Shown here piece by piece: positions 44,818 to 54,039 of a DNA stretch of 64,000 nt. The stretch's first letter is position 1. Each line of letters starts with the position of its first letter. Below the pieces are notes generated by a model. It was not told where the DNA came from, ran no database searches, and was given only the letters and a program-made list of their open reading frames with translations. Source of the stretch: Rhodanobacter sp. Root480 (lineage in GTDB: Bacteria > Pseudomonadota > Gammaproteobacteria > Xanthomonadales > Rhodanobacteraceae); assembly GCF_001426645.1 (NCBI RefSeq), contig NZ_LMEX01000004.1, positions 334,867-398,866 on the forward strand. Direction: 5' to 3'. A program made the position numbers and the translations under genes.

Positions 44818-46032
44818 ATGTCTGTCCGTCTTGCCTGTTTGTTGTCCGTCGCCCTGATCGGCGCCAGCGTCGCCAGCCCGTCCTTCGCCAAGAAAAGCCA
44901 TGCCCACAAGGCCAGCGCCAGCAAGAGCGCCGGCCCCACCCTGATCTGGCGCGGCGACGTGGCCACGGCGCAGGGCGTGGTCAGCGAAGTGGCCGCCGCC
45001 TGGAAAAAGGCCGGCCACGGCAATATCGAGCTGCAGCCGTTCAACACCGCTTCGGGCATCGACGCGGTGGCCAGCGGCACGGCCGACCTGGCCGGCAGCG
45101 CCCGCGGCAGCGACGGCAGCGCGCAGAACGCCAACCTGGTGTTCACCCCGGTGGCGTGGGACGGGCTGGTGGTGATTACCCAGGCCTCCAACCCGGTCAA
45201 CAACCTCAGCCTGAAACAGGTGCACGACATCTACTACGGCAGGATCCACAACTGGAGCGAGGTGGGCGGCCGCAATGCGCCGATCGACGTGTACGCCGTG
45301 GCCAGCCCCGGCGACGGCGTGGAATACAGCCTGCGCAGCCTGCTGTTCGGCCGCGGCAACCAGCCGGTGGCGGCGCCGCGCCTGTACGTCAACACGCACA
45401 AGCTGGAAGAAGGTGTGGCGCTGAACCCGAACGGGCTGGGCGCCGCCACGCTGTCGGACATCCAGGGCAACCGCAAGCTGAAGGCGCTGTCGATCGACGG
45501 CGTGCCGGCCACCGTGGCCAACGTCGCCGACGGCAGCTACGTGCTGTTTACCCCGCTCTACCTGGTGACCAACCCGCGCAGCCCCAAAGCCGCGCAGGTG
45601 CAGGCGTTCGTCGATTTCATGCACACCGACCCGGCCAAGGAAGCGCTGCGCAAGCACGCCGTGCTGCCGTTCGAGGATGGCAGCGCGCTGACCGCGCTGG
45701 ACAGTTCGCGACGCGACAAGATCCTGGCCGCCGTGGGTGCGCGCCGCCGCACCCCGGTGGCCGCGCCGGGTGCCACCTATGCCGCGGGCGCGGCGATCGC
45801 CCCCACCTCGCCCAAGACGCTGGCCGCCAGGACGGCGATGGAGGAGCGCAAGGCCCCGACCCCGCCGCCCGTGGCGCCGGCGCCGAGCAAGCTCTACACC
45901 GTGAGCAAGGGCGACACGCTGTCGGTGATCGCCAAGAAGCACGACCTCACCGTGGCGCAGCTGCGCGACTGGAACCACCTGAAGAACGACAACCTGAAGA
46001 TCGGCCAGGTGCTCCACCTCGGCAACAAATAG
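44818..46032 (+). CDS. phosphate-binding-like periplasmic protein fused to a LysM domain
   Basis: A 404-residue exported protein. After the signal peptide (ending SPSFA-KK) comes a type-II periplasmic substrate-binding domain of PstS/PstS-like kind, about residues 40-300 (LIWRGDVATAQGVV, FNTASGIDAVASGTADLAGS, VNNLSLKQVHDIYYGRI, NWSEVGGRNAPI). A Pro-rich linker joins it to a C-terminal LysM (YTVSKGDTLSVIAKKHDLT, WNHLKNDNLKIGQVLHL) that binds peptidoglycan. The Thr/Ser-Gly-Asp pattern for oxyanion binding is partly kept. The fusion would tether a ligand binder to the cell wall. The ligand is not proven. Confidence 0.8.
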   Translation: MSVRLACLLSVALIGASVASPSFAKKSHAHKASASKSAGPTLIWRGDVATAQGVVSEVAAAWKKAGHGNIELQPFNTASGIDAVASGTADLAGSARGSDGSAQNANLVFTPVAWDGLVVITQASNPVNNLSLKQVHDIYYGRIHNWSEVGGRNAPIDVYAVASPGDGVEYSLRSLLFGRGNQPVAAPRLYVNTHKLEEGVALNPNGLGAATLSDIQGNRKLKALSIDGVPATVANVADGSYVLFTPLYLVTNPRSPKAAQVQAFVDFMHTDPAKEALRKHAVLPFEDGSALTALDSSRRDKILAAVGARRRTPVAAPGATYAAGAAIAPTSPKTLAARTAMEERKAPTPPPVAPAPSKLYTVSKGDTLSVIAKKHDLTVAQLRDWNHLKNDNLKIGQVLHLGNK

Positions 46033-46046
46033 ACGGCTGAACGCAG

Positions 46047-46739
46047 GTGCATATCCTGGCGCTCACGCTGGACCTGGATGACACCTTGTGGCCGGTGCTG
46101 CCGGCGCTGCAACGCGCCGACGAGGCAGTCGACGCGTGGTTGCGCCAGCATCACCCGGACGTGGCGCTGAAGTGGCCGATCGACGCGATGCGCGCGCTGC
46201 GCCTGCAGGTGGCGGCCGAGCGCACCGACCTGGCGCACGACTTCACCACCCAGCGCCAGCTCACCCTGCAGCAGGCCTTCGACGCCTGCGGCGTGATCGA
46301 GGCGCCGGTCGACGCGCTGTGGGAAATCTACTTCGCCGCCCGCAACGCGGTGGAGCTGTACGCCGACAGCCTGCCCGCGCTGCAACGCATCGCCGCCCGC
46401 GTGCCGCTGGCCAGCCTCACCAACGGCAATGCCGACCTGCACCGCGTGGGCATCCATACCCATTTCGCGCACCACGTCTGCGCCCGCGACACCGGCTTCG
46501 CCAAACCCGACCCGCGCATTTTTCAGGCCGCTGCCGATTGCCTTGGCGTGGCACCGGCCAACATCCTGCACGTGGGCGACGACCCGGCGATGGACGTGGC
46601 CGGCGCCCGCGATGCCGGCCTGCGCACGGCCTGGATCAACCGCCACAGCGAACCCTGGCCCGAGGCATTGGGCGCAAGGCCTGACCTCGATCTGCCCGAC
46701 ATGGCCGCGCTGGCCGACTGGCTTGACGCGCAAGCTTGA
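46047..46739 (+). CDS. HAD-superfamily hydrolase
   Basis: A 230-residue phosphatase-type enzyme. HAD motifs I to IV are complete: DLDDTLW (Asp9 nucleophile, Asp11), SLTNGN, KPDPRIF and HVGDDPAMDVAGA. The length and cap insertion resemble YigB/YjjG-type enzymes acting on flavin or nucleotide phosphates. The start is a GTG at 46047, 14 bases after the LysM fusion gene, so they may be co-transcribed. Confidence 0.85.
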   Translation: MHILALTLDLDDTLWPVLPALQRADEAVDAWLRQHHPDVALKWPIDAMRALRLQVAAERTDLAHDFTTQRQLTLQQAFDACGVIEAPVDALWEIYFAARNAVELYADSLPALQRIAARVPLASLTNGNADLHRVGIHTHFAHHVCARDTGFAKPDPRIFQAAADCLGVAPANILHVGDDPAMDVAGARDAGLRTAWINRHSEPWPEALGARPDLDLPDMAALADWLDAQA

Positions 46740-46824
46740 GCAAGCCCGGCGCAATGCGCGCAAAATGGGCGATTCACCGCGCGCGTGGGCACGCGCCGGC
46801 ATCACCGAAACACGAGGAGACCGC

Positions 46825-48201
46825 ATGTCCGCCCTGATCGAACGCCAGCCCGGCGACCGTCGCAGCATTGCCATCGAAACCACCGACGCGGCCCATCTGG
46901 CCGCCACCCGGCGCCGGCTGGACGCGAGCCAGCGCCGCTGGCTGGCCGACACCGGTTTCGATGCCGCGCCGGGCAGTTTCGCCCTGCTGGCGGATGCGTC
47001 CGGCAAGCTGGTGCGGGTGCTGGCCGGCGTCGATCCGCGCGACAGCCTGGCTGCGCTGGCCGCCCTGCCCTGCACGCTGCCCGAGGCCACCTATCACCTG
47101 GCCGCCGAAGGCGTGCTGGCCGACCCCGCGCAGGCCGCGCTGGGCTGGGCGCTGGGCGCGTACCAGTTCAGCCGCTACCGCCAACCGCGCCGAGCGCCTG
47201 CGAAGCTGGCAGTGGCGGCGGACGCGCTGAAGCAATTGGCGCCGCTGGTCGACGCCACCTGCCTGGTACGCGACCTGGTCAACACGCCCACCGAGGACAT
47301 GAGCCCGCAGCAGCTGGCCGACGCCGTGCGCCGGCTGGGCAAGACGCATCGCGCGAAGCTGCGCGAATGGGTGGGCGACGAACTGCTGGCCGCCAACTTC
47401 CCCACCATCCACGCGGTGGGCCGCGCCAGCCACCGTGCGCCACGGCTGGTCGAACTCAGCTGGGGCAAGGCCAGCGACCCGAAGCTGGTGATCGTGGGCA
47501 AGGGCGTGTGTTTCGACACCGGCGGGCTGGATCTGAAATCGGCCGACGGCATGCGCTGGATGAAGAAGGACATGGGCGGCGCGGCACACGCGATCGCGCT
47601 GGCCGCTCTGGTGATGCAGGCGAAACTGCCGGTGCGGCTGACCTTGCTGATCCCCGCCGTGGAGAACGCGGTGGCAGGCAATGCAATGCGTCCCGGCGAG
47701 GTCATCACCACGCGCGCCGGCCACACCGTCGAGGTGGACAACACCGACGCCGAGGGCCGGTTGATCTTGTGCGACGCGCTGGCCTACGGCGCCGAGCAGA
47801 AGCCTGTCTTGATGATCGATTTCGCCACCCTGACCGGCGCCGCGCGCGTGGCGCTGGGGCCGGACCTGCCGGCACTGTTCGGCAATCGCGATGCATCGGC
47901 CGACGAGGTGGTCGCCGCCGGCCACGCCGTGGCCGATCCGTTGTGGCGACTGCCGTTGTGGCGGCCGTACCGCAAGCTGCTGGATTCGCACCTGGCCGAC
48001 TTCGCCAACGCCGGGCCGTCGCGCCACGCGGGCGCGATCACCGCGGCGCTGTACCTGGAGCGCTTCGTGCCCGACGACATCGACTGGCTGCACCTGGACA
48101 CCTACGCCTGGAACGACGCCGACCGCCCCGGCCGCCCGCGCGGCGGCGAGGCGATGGGGCTGCGGGCGGTGTTCGCCGTGTTGCAGCAGCGCTTCGGCTG
48201 A
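46825..48201 (+). CDS. M17-family leucyl aminopeptidase
   Basis: A 458-residue metal aminopeptidase. The M17 signature NTDAEGRLILCDAL is intact, with metal-site segments GKGVCFDTGGLDLK, KKDMGGAA and PAVENAVAGNAMRPGEV. It removes N-terminal residues from peptides in the cytoplasm. CGAGGAGA precedes the ATG at 46825. It is somewhat shorter in the N-terminal domain than PepA, in line with the second M17 paralogue of gammaproteobacteria. Confidence 0.9.
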   Translation: MSALIERQPGDRRSIAIETTDAAHLAATRRRLDASQRRWLADTGFDAAPGSFALLADASGKLVRVLAGVDPRDSLAALAALPCTLPEATYHLAAEGVLADPAQAALGWALGAYQFSRYRQPRRAPAKLAVAADALKQLAPLVDATCLVRDLVNTPTEDMSPQQLADAVRRLGKTHRAKLREWVGDELLAANFPTIHAVGRASHRAPRLVELSWGKASDPKLVIVGKGVCFDTGGLDLKSADGMRWMKKDMGGAAHAIALAALVMQAKLPVRLTLLIPAVENAVAGNAMRPGEVITTRAGHTVEVDNTDAEGRLILCDALAYGAEQKPVLMIDFATLTGAARVALGPDLPALFGNRDASADEVVAAGHAVADPLWRLPLWRPYRKLLDSHLADFANAGPSRHAGAITAALYLERFVPDDIDWLHLDTYAWNDADRPGRPRGGEAMGLRAVFAVLQQRFG

Positions 48202-48214
48202 ACCCACCCGGCTG

Positions 48215-48287
48215 TTGCAGGAGCGACTTCAGTCGCGATGCTCTTTGTCGAAAGCTGAAAAGCATCGCGGCTGAAGCCGCTCCTACA
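48215..48287. repeat. inverted pair of REP elements
   Basis: TGCAGGAGCGACTTCAGTCG and onward (48215-48241) faces AGCATCGCGGCTGAAGCCGC and onward (48261-48287). Each arm has its own small hairpin and together they form a larger one. Single copies occur at 3482 and, worn, at 1307. Confidence 0.8.
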
Positions 48288-48309
48288 GGATTTGCGGCTC
48301 GGCGGACAA

Positions 48310-48337
48310 AAAAAGGCAGCGCAAGCGCTGCCTTTTT
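48310..48337. terminator. bidirectional Rho-independent terminator
   Basis: AAAAAGGCAGCGC and GCGCTGCCTTTTT form a 13-bp stem with a 2-base loop, flanked by A and T runs. It separates the convergent M17 and prc genes and works for both. Confidence 0.9.
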
Positions 48338-48357
48338 CTTTGGCGATGCCTACGCGC

Positions 48358-50616
48358 TCAGTGCACTGGCGCGCTTGCGGCAGACGCGGGCAGCGAGGTG
48401 CTGGCCACGGTGTTCAGGCTGAACTTGCCGCCGTAGGGCAGGACTTCGGCGGCGAGTTTCGGGTCGGCCTTGATCAGGCCGACCGCGTCGAACAACACGT
48501 GCGCGCTTTCGTCCAGCTGCACGTCCTTCGCTTCCTTCGCCTCCTTCTCCTGCTTCAGCTCGCTCTTCAGGCTGCGCTCGTTCGGATTGAGGCCGTCGTC
48601 CAGCCGGCTGCTGACGTCGTCTTCTTCATCGAGCAGGTTGGTGGTGCCGTCGATGGCCTTGTGCCGCGCGCGGAAGCTGGCCTGGATGGCGTCCTGCTGC
48701 TTGCGCTCGGCCTCGCGCGTGGCCAGGTTCAGCGAGATCGACTTCTTGCCGCGCATGATCTTGTACTGGGCCAGTTCGTCCAGCATCAGCTGCCAGCCCG
48801 GCGACTTCACCACGCGCGCATCGTGCATCTGCTCAAGCTTCGGCAGGTACGCCTTCATGTCGGCAATCGGCTGGTACTGCGCCGGGGGGATGTGCGTCCA
48901 CTCCAGTGCGTTGTCGTAGGTGGATTCGCCGAAGTCTTTCTCGTCGCCATTCTTCGGGAAGGCGATGTCCGGGGTGACACCCTTCAGCTGGGTGGAGCCA
49001 CCGTTGATGCGGAAGAACTCGGCGATGGTCATCTTCAGCTCGCCGTATTGCGGCTTGTCGCTCTCGCTGCGGCTGAAGCGGTCCAGGTCGACCAGGTTCT
49101 GCACCGTGCCCTTGCCGAAGGTGGGCTCACCGATGATCAGGCCGCGGCCGTAATCCTGGATAGCGGCGGCGAAGATCTCCGAGGCGGAAGCAGTGCCGCG
49201 GTTGACCAGCACCGCCAGCGGGCCGCTCCAGGCCATGCCCGGGTCGTCGTCGCCCTGCGCTTCGGCATGACCCTTGGCGTCGCGCACCTGCACCACCGGG
49301 CCGGTGTCGATGAACAGGCCGGTCATGGCATTGGCCTCGGCCAACGAGCCGCCGCCGTTGTTGCGCAGATCCATCACCACGCCCTGCACGCCAGCCGTCT
49401 TGAGCTCGCCCAGCAGCTTGGCCACGTCGCGGGTGGCGCTCTTGAAGTTCTTGTCGCCCTCGCTGCGCGCGCCGAAATCGGAATAGAAGGTGGGCAGCTC
49501 GATCACGCCGATCTTGCGGGTGACGTCGCCATCCTTGATCTCCACGATCTTCTTCTTGGCCGCCTGCTCCTCGATGCTGACCTTCTTGCGCACCAGGGTG
49601 ACGAACACGTGCTTGCCATCGAGGCCGGTGTCCGCCGGCAGGATCTCCAGCCGCACGGTGGTGTCCTTCTTGCCGCGGATCTGGTTGACCACGTCGTCCA
49701 GGCGCCAGCCGATCACGTCGGTGACCGGGCCTTCGGCGCCCTGGCCGATGCCCACGATGCGGTCGCCCACGTGGATCTTGCCGGATTTCATCGCGGGCGC
49801 ACCCGGCACCAGCTCGCGGATCTGGGTGTAGTCGTCGCGCGCCTGCAGCACCGCGCCGATGCCTTCCAGCGACAGCTTCATCGCGATGTCGAAGTTCTCC
49901 GCCGCGCGCGGCCCCAGATAATCGGTGTGCGGGTCGGTGGTTTCCGCGTAGGCGGTCATGAAGGTCTGGAACGCATCTTCGCTGTCCAGCTGCTTTACCC
50001 GCTCGATGTAGCCGGTGTAACGCTTGGTCAGCGTCTTGCGGATTTCGTCATCGGGCTTGCCGGCCAGCTTCAGGCGCAACCAGTCGTTCATGGTGCGCTT
50101 GCGCCACAGGTCGTCCAGTTCGGCCTTGTCTTTCGCCCAGGTGGCGTCCTTGCGATCGAAGGTGTAGCTCTCGTCGGCGTTGAAGTCGAAACCCTTGGCC
50201 AGCAGGCCGCGCGCAAAGGTCATGCGATCGACGGCGCGGTGCAGGTAAAGATTGAAGATGGTGAACGGCGCGGACAGGTCCTGGTTCCAGATCGCGTCGT
50301 CGAGCTTGGTTTCCAGCGGCGCGAACGTGGCCATGTCGGCCTGGGTGAAGAACACCTTTTCGCCGTCCAGCATCTTCAGGTAGGCCTTGAAGATGCGGGC
50401 CGACATCGCGTCGTCCAAAGGCTGCGCGTCGTAGTGGAAGCGCGTCAGGAAGCGCGCCGACAACTGCGCCGCTTCGGCCTCGGTGGTGCTGGGCACCAAC
50501 GGCCATACCGAAGCCTTGCGATTTTTCTGCCCGGCGCCGAGATCGGCGGCGGACTGCGCGCAAACGCAGGTGGTGGTGATGGCGAGCAGCAGGGCCAGCA
50601 GGGGGCGAAATTTCAT
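48358..50616 (-). CDS. prc: carboxy-terminal-processing (tail-specific) protease
   Basis: A 752-residue periplasmic protease of the Prc/Tsp type. A signal peptide (residues 1-20) is followed by a long helical N-domain, a PDZ domain from about residue 245 (LSLEGIGAVLQ, IHVGDRIVGIG) and the protease core. The catalytic Ser479 is in NRGTASASEIFAAA and Lys502 in PTFGKGTVQ. The C-terminal domain is typical of the long Prc class. It trims or degrades envelope proteins, in E. coli including FtsI and the cell-wall hydrolase Spr. It lies 8 bases after lipA. Confidence 0.93.
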   Translation of the reverse strand: MKFRPLLALLLAITTTCVCAQSAADLGAGQKNRKASVWPLVPSTTEAEAAQLSARFLTRFHYDAQPLDDAMSARIFKAYLKMLDGEKVFFTQADMATFAPLETKLDDAIWNQDLSAPFTIFNLYLHRAVDRMTFARGLLAKGFDFNADESYTFDRKDATWAKDKAELDDLWRKRTMNDWLRLKLAGKPDDEIRKTLTKRYTGYIERVKQLDSEDAFQTFMTAYAETTDPHTDYLGPRAAENFDIAMKLSLEGIGAVLQARDDYTQIRELVPGAPAMKSGKIHVGDRIVGIGQGAEGPVTDVIGWRLDDVVNQIRGKKDTTVRLEILPADTGLDGKHVFVTLVRKKVSIEEQAAKKKIVEIKDGDVTRKIGVIELPTFYSDFGARSEGDKNFKSATRDVAKLLGELKTAGVQGVVMDLRNNGGGSLAEANAMTGLFIDTGPVVQVRDAKGHAEAQGDDDPGMAWSGPLAVLVNRGTASASEIFAAAIQDYGRGLIIGEPTFGKGTVQNLVDLDRFSRSESDKPQYGELKMTIAEFFRINGGSTQLKGVTPDIAFPKNGDEKDFGESTYDNALEWTHIPPAQYQPIADMKAYLPKLEQMHDARVVKSPGWQLMLDELAQYKIMRGKKSISLNLATREAERKQQDAIQASFRARHKAIDGTTNLLDEEDDVSSRLDDGLNPNERSLKSELKQEKEAKEAKDVQLDESAHVLFDAVGLIKADPKLAAEVLPYGGKFSLNTVASTSLPASAASAPVH

Positions 50617-50624
50617 GGATTCTC

Positions 50625-51623
50625 TCAGGCGTGCTCGGTGACGCCGGCTGCATGGGCCTGCAGGTCGGCGTGATAGGACGACCGCACCAGCGGGCCGGAG
50701 GCGACGTGATGGAAACCCATCGCCTCACCGGCTTCGCGCAACGCGTCGAATTCCTCGGGAGTCCAGTACCGCACCACCGGGTGATGGTGCGGCGTGGGCT
50801 GCAGGTACTGGCCAATGGTGATCATCTCGACGTCATGGGCGCGTAGATCGCGCAGCGTCTCGATCACCTGATCGTACGTTTCTCCCAGGCCCAGCATGAT
50901 GCCGGACTTGGTCGGCACGTCGGGGTGCTGCGCCTTGAAGCGCTTGAGCAGGTCCAGCGACCACTGGTAATCGGCGCCCGGGCGCACTTCGCGATACAGG
51001 TGCGGCACGGTTTCCAGGTTGTGGTTGAACACGTCCGGCGGGAAATCCTTCAACACTTCCAGCGCCCGCTCCATGCGGCCCTTGCCGCGAAAATCGGGGG
51101 TGAGGATCTCGATCTTGATGTTGGGGCTGGCGTGGCGTGTGGCGCGGATGCACGAGGCGAAATGGCTGGCGCCGCCGTCGCGCAGATCGTCGCGGTCGAC
51201 CGAGGTGATCACCACGTATTTCAGCCGCATGTCGGCGATGGTCTGCGCCAACCGCGCCGGCTCCATGGTATCCGGCGGCTGCGGCCGGCCATGCGCCACG
51301 TCGCAGAACGAGCAGCGCCGGGTGCACACCTCGCCCAGGATCATGAAGGTGGCGGTGCCCTTGCTGAAGCATTCGTGGATGTTCGGGCAGGACGCTTCCT
51401 CGCATACGGTGACCAGCGCGTTCTCGCGCAGGCGCGCCTTCAACTGCTGCACCGCGTTGCCTTGCGGCAGCCGCACGCGAATCCAGGATGGCTTGCGCAG
51501 CGTCGGCACGGCGGTGTCGAAACCGGCGCGGTTCAACGCGATCTTGTCGCTGCCCAGTTGCTTCTCGGGCGCGCCGGCGACAACGCTGATCGGGATGGTC
51601 TTGGAGGGGGAAAGGTTGCTCAT
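50625..51623 (-). CDS. lipA: lipoyl synthase
   Basis: A 332-residue radical-SAM enzyme that inserts two sulfurs into octanoyl chains on lipoate-dependent proteins. The auxiliary cluster Cys set is in [12 protein letters not shown], the radical-SAM cluster in CTRRCSFC, and the conserved C-terminal RSSYHA is present. The ATG at 51623 starts the usual N-terminal extension. It follows lipB by 17 bases, so octanoyl transfer and sulfur insertion are coupled in expression. Confidence 0.96.
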   Translation of the reverse strand: MSNLSPSKTIPISVVAGAPEKQLGSDKIALNRAGFDTAVPTLRKPSWIRVRLPQGNAVQQLKARLRENALVTVCEEASCPNIHECFSKGTATFMILGEVCTRRCSFCDVAHGRPQPPDTMEPARLAQTIADMRLKYVVITSVDRDDLRDGGASHFASCIRATRHASPNIKIEILTPDFRGKGRMERALEVLKDFPPDVFNHNLETVPHLYREVRPGADYQWSLDLLKRFKAQHPDVPTKSGIMLGLGETYDQVIETLRDLRAHDVEMITIGQYLQPTPHHHPVVRYWTPEEFDALREAGEAMGFHHVASGPLVRSSYHADLQAHAAGVTEHA

Positions 51624-51640
51624 GAAAACGCCTGGATCGA

Positions 51641-52345
51641 TCAAGCCTGGGCCGCTGCGCGGGCGGGGAGTTCGGGTAGCACGGGGGCGGTCGGTACGGC
51701 GGAGAAACCGAACTGGCGGCAGAATTCGCCGATCAGCACATCCTCGACGTCTGCCAGCCGTGTGGGGCCGGCCAAGTCTAGCATTTGCGTGACCGCCAAA
51801 CCCTTGTAACCGCAAGGATTGATGCGCTGGAACGGCTCCAGATCCATGGCCACGTTGAAGGCCAGCCCGTGGAAGCTGCAACCGCGCCTCACGCGCAGGC
51901 CCAGCGCCGCGATTTTGGCCTCGCCCACGTAGACGCCCGGCGCGCCGTCGCGGCGCACGGCGGTGATCTGCCAATGCGCCAGCGTGTCGATGATGGCCTG
52001 CTCGATCCGATGCACCAGCTCGCGCACGCTGACGCCCACGCGGCGAAGGTCGATAAGCGGATAGGCCACGATCTGCCCGGGGCCGTGATACGTCACCTGG
52101 CCGCCGCGATCCACCGGCACCACCGGGATGTCGCCGGGCGCCAGCACGTGCTCCATCTTGCCGGCCTGGCCCAGGGTGAATACCGGGTCGTGCTCCAGCA
52201 ACCACAATTCGTCGGCGGTATCGGCCACCCGGTTGTCGGTGAACGCACCCATCGCCTTCCACGTCACCGCGTAGGGCTGGCGGCCGAGGCGGCGAATTTT
52301 CAAAGGCCGGGAATCGGGAATGGGGAATGGGGAATCGTGGGTCAC
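51641..52345 (-). CDS. lipB: octanoyltransferase
   Basis: A 234-residue enzyme moving octanoyl from acyl carrier protein to lipoate-dependent proteins. The family motifs are [18 protein letters not shown], the catalytic Lys segment [13 protein letters not shown] and Cys in NPCGYKG. The first about 14 residues from the ATG at 52345 ([13 protein letters not shown]) are encoded by a dispersed repeat arm and are not typical of LipB, so translation may truly begin later, near [10 protein letters not shown]. The core is complete. Confidence 0.93.
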   Translation of the reverse strand: MTHDSPFPIPDSRPLKIRRLGRQPYAVTWKAMGAFTDNRVADTADELWLLEHDPVFTLGQAGKMEHVLAPGDIPVVPVDRGGQVTYHGPGQIVAYPLIDLRRVGVSVRELVHRIEQAIIDTLAHWQITAVRRDGAPGVYVGEAKIAALGLRVRRGCSFHGLAFNVAMDLEPFQRINPCGYKGLAVTQMLDLAGPTRLADVEDVLIGEFCRQFGFSAVPTAPVLPELPARAAAQA

Positions 52346-52436
52346 GGCAAAATTGAAAACTTATGGAGCCTCATGCACAAATGAAAATGGGGAGCCTGGA
52401 ATGGCTTTTCCATTCCCCATTCCCGATTCCCGGCCT
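52304..52436. repeat. 27-bp inverted repeat straddling the lipB start
   Basis: The arm 52304-52330 (AGGCCGGGAATCGGGAATGG and onward) and the arm 52410-52436 are perfect reverse complements over 27 bases, with 79 bases between. The unit is the GGGAATGGGGAATCG-type dispersed repeat found in xanthomonads. The left arm supplies lipB's first codons; the right arm touches the ybeD stop. Confidence 0.8.
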
Positions 52437-52726
52437 CACAACGTATACCGGATATCCGGACACTCGCGCAGCGCCACATGCGCTGCGTCGTATTGCTCGC
52501 GGTTCTCGCAGCGGAAGCTGACCGTGACCGAGACGAAATTGCCGCCGCCGGAATGCCGGTGGCGCACGCTTTCGTGCAGCACTTTCAGCCCCGCCTGCTC
52601 CAGCAGCTGCGGCACCTTGGCGGGCAGGTCGGCGCTGGCGCTGCCCACCGCGGTGATCTCGAAATCACCGGGGAACTGGAATCCCTTGCCTTCCTGCTTC
52701 GCCTTGGTGAAGTCGATCGGTTGCAT
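52436..52726 (-). CDS. ybeD: YbeD/DUF493 protein
   Basis: A 96-residue ACT-like protein (GKGFQFPGDFEITAVGSASA, SVTVSFRCENREQYDAAH). ybeD sits between dacA and lipB in many gammaproteobacteria, as here. Its ATG overlaps the dacA stop by one base (TAATG), so translation is coupled. A lipoate-related regulatory role has been proposed but is not established. Confidence 0.85.
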   Translation of the reverse strand: MQPIDFTKAKQEGKGFQFPGDFEITAVGSASADLPAKVPQLLEQAGLKVLHESVRHRHSGGGNFVSVTVSFRCENREQYDAAHVALRECPDIRYTL

Positions 52727-53967
52727 TATTTCGCGTCCGCGGCCTGTTCGGTCTTGTCCTTGCTGCCGTGGAACCACAACAGGATGGTGTCCCACAGGCG
52801 CGAGAAGAAACCGCCCTTCGGCGCATCGGCCAGCGCCACCAGCGGCACGTTCTGCACCGGCTGGCCGGCCAGGGTGACACGCAGGGTGCCGACCTGCTGG
52901 CCCTTCTTGAACGGCGCGATCAGGGTGGCGGGAATGTCCATGGTGGCCTTGAGCTTGTCGTAGTCACCGCGCTTGACCGTCACCCGCACGTCCTCGGCGG
53001 CGCCCAGCGGCAGCTGGTTGCTTTCGCCCTTCCACAGCCGCGGCGTCACCAGCGCCTTGCCGGCCTCGTACAGCTTGTGCGTTTCATAGAAGCGGAAGCC
53101 GTAGTTGAGCAGCGCCATCGCCGAATCGGCACGCGCCTTCTCGCTGCTGGCGCCCATCACGATGGCGATCATCCGCGACTCGCCCTGCTTGGCCGATGCG
53201 GCCAGGCAGTAGCCGGCGGCCGCGGTGTGACCGGTCTTGATGCCGTCCACGCTGGGGTCGCGCCACAGCAAGGTGTTGCGGTTGTGCTGCTTGATACCGT
53301 TCCACTCGAACTCCTTCACCGCGGAGATCGCATAGTCCTCGGGGAAGTCGTGGATCAGCGCGCGCGACAGGATCGCCACGTCGTGCGCGGTGGTGTAGTG
53401 ATCCTCGATCGGGTAGCCCGACGCGTTGCGGAAGTTGGAATTGACCATGCCCAACTGCTTGGCATAGGCGTTCATCAGCGCCGCAAACGAGGACTCGGAA
53501 CCGGCCGTGTGCTCGGCCAGCGCGATCGCCGCGTCGTTGCCGGACTGGATGATCATGCCGTACAGCAGGTCTTTCAGCGGCACCTGGCTGTTGAGCTTGA
53601 GGAAGCTGGTGGAGCCGTCGGTGCCGGCGCCGCCGCCGCGCCAGGCGTTCTCGCTGATGGTGACCGGGTCGCTCATGTGGACCTTGCCGTTGGCGACCTC
53701 GGCCGAGACCACGTAGTCGGTCATGATTTTGGTGATCGACGCGGGCTCCACGCGCAGGTCCGGCTCCTTGCTGGCCAGGATCTGCCCCGTGGCGTAATCC
53801 ATCAACACCCAGCTCTTGCCGTCGACATCCGGCGGCGGCGGCACCGGCGCGTCGGGCACCACCGGGCGCGGCACGGGCGACGGGCGCGGTGGCGTCTGGG
53901 CGAGCGCAACGCCGAACAACAGGCTGGCGGCGGCAAACGGGATCAGGGTGCGGCGAAGAAAATTCAT
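52726..53967 (-). CDS. dacA: D-alanyl-D-alanine carboxypeptidase, PBP5/6 type
   Basis: A 413-residue exported penicillin-binding protein that trims the terminal D-Ala from peptidoglycan stems. Active-site motifs are SITK (Ser77, Lys80), SGN (Ser142-Asn144) and KTG (244-246). A signal peptide ends near ALAQ and a Pro-rich linker follows. The PBP5-type C-terminal beta domain and an amphipathic end (FFSRLWDTILLWFHG) anchor it to the membrane. The ATG at 53967 starts the signal peptide. Confidence 0.94.
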   Translation of the reverse strand: MNFLRRTLIPFAAASLLFGVALAQTPPRPSPVPRPVVPDAPVPPPPDVDGKSWVLMDYATGQILASKEPDLRVEPASITKIMTDYVVSAEVANGKVHMSDPVTISENAWRGGGAGTDGSTSFLKLNSQVPLKDLLYGMIIQSGNDAAIALAEHTAGSESSFAALMNAYAKQLGMVNSNFRNASGYPIEDHYTTAHDVAILSRALIHDFPEDYAISAVKEFEWNGIKQHNRNTLLWRDPSVDGIKTGHTAAAGYCLAASAKQGESRMIAIVMGASSEKARADSAMALLNYGFRFYETHKLYEAGKALVTPRLWKGESNQLPLGAAEDVRVTVKRGDYDKLKATMDIPATLIAPFKKGQQVGTLRVTLAGQPVQNVPLVALADAPKGGFFSRLWDTILLWFHGSKDKTEQAADAK

Positions 53968-54039
53968 CGTGTGATTCAGTCCGGTCTTGAGGTCGGCGGC
54001 GCGATCGCCGGCGTCGGTGAAAAGGTGCTGCAAATTTGC

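Noticed and set aside
48292..50673. Very long plus-strand open frame antisense to prc, and similar ones at 1351-3354, 14264-16669 and 40764-42881
   Set aside because: They are shadows of GC-rich genes on the other strand: Arg/His/Ala-rich, without domains, while the opposite strand has clear motif-bearing proteins.
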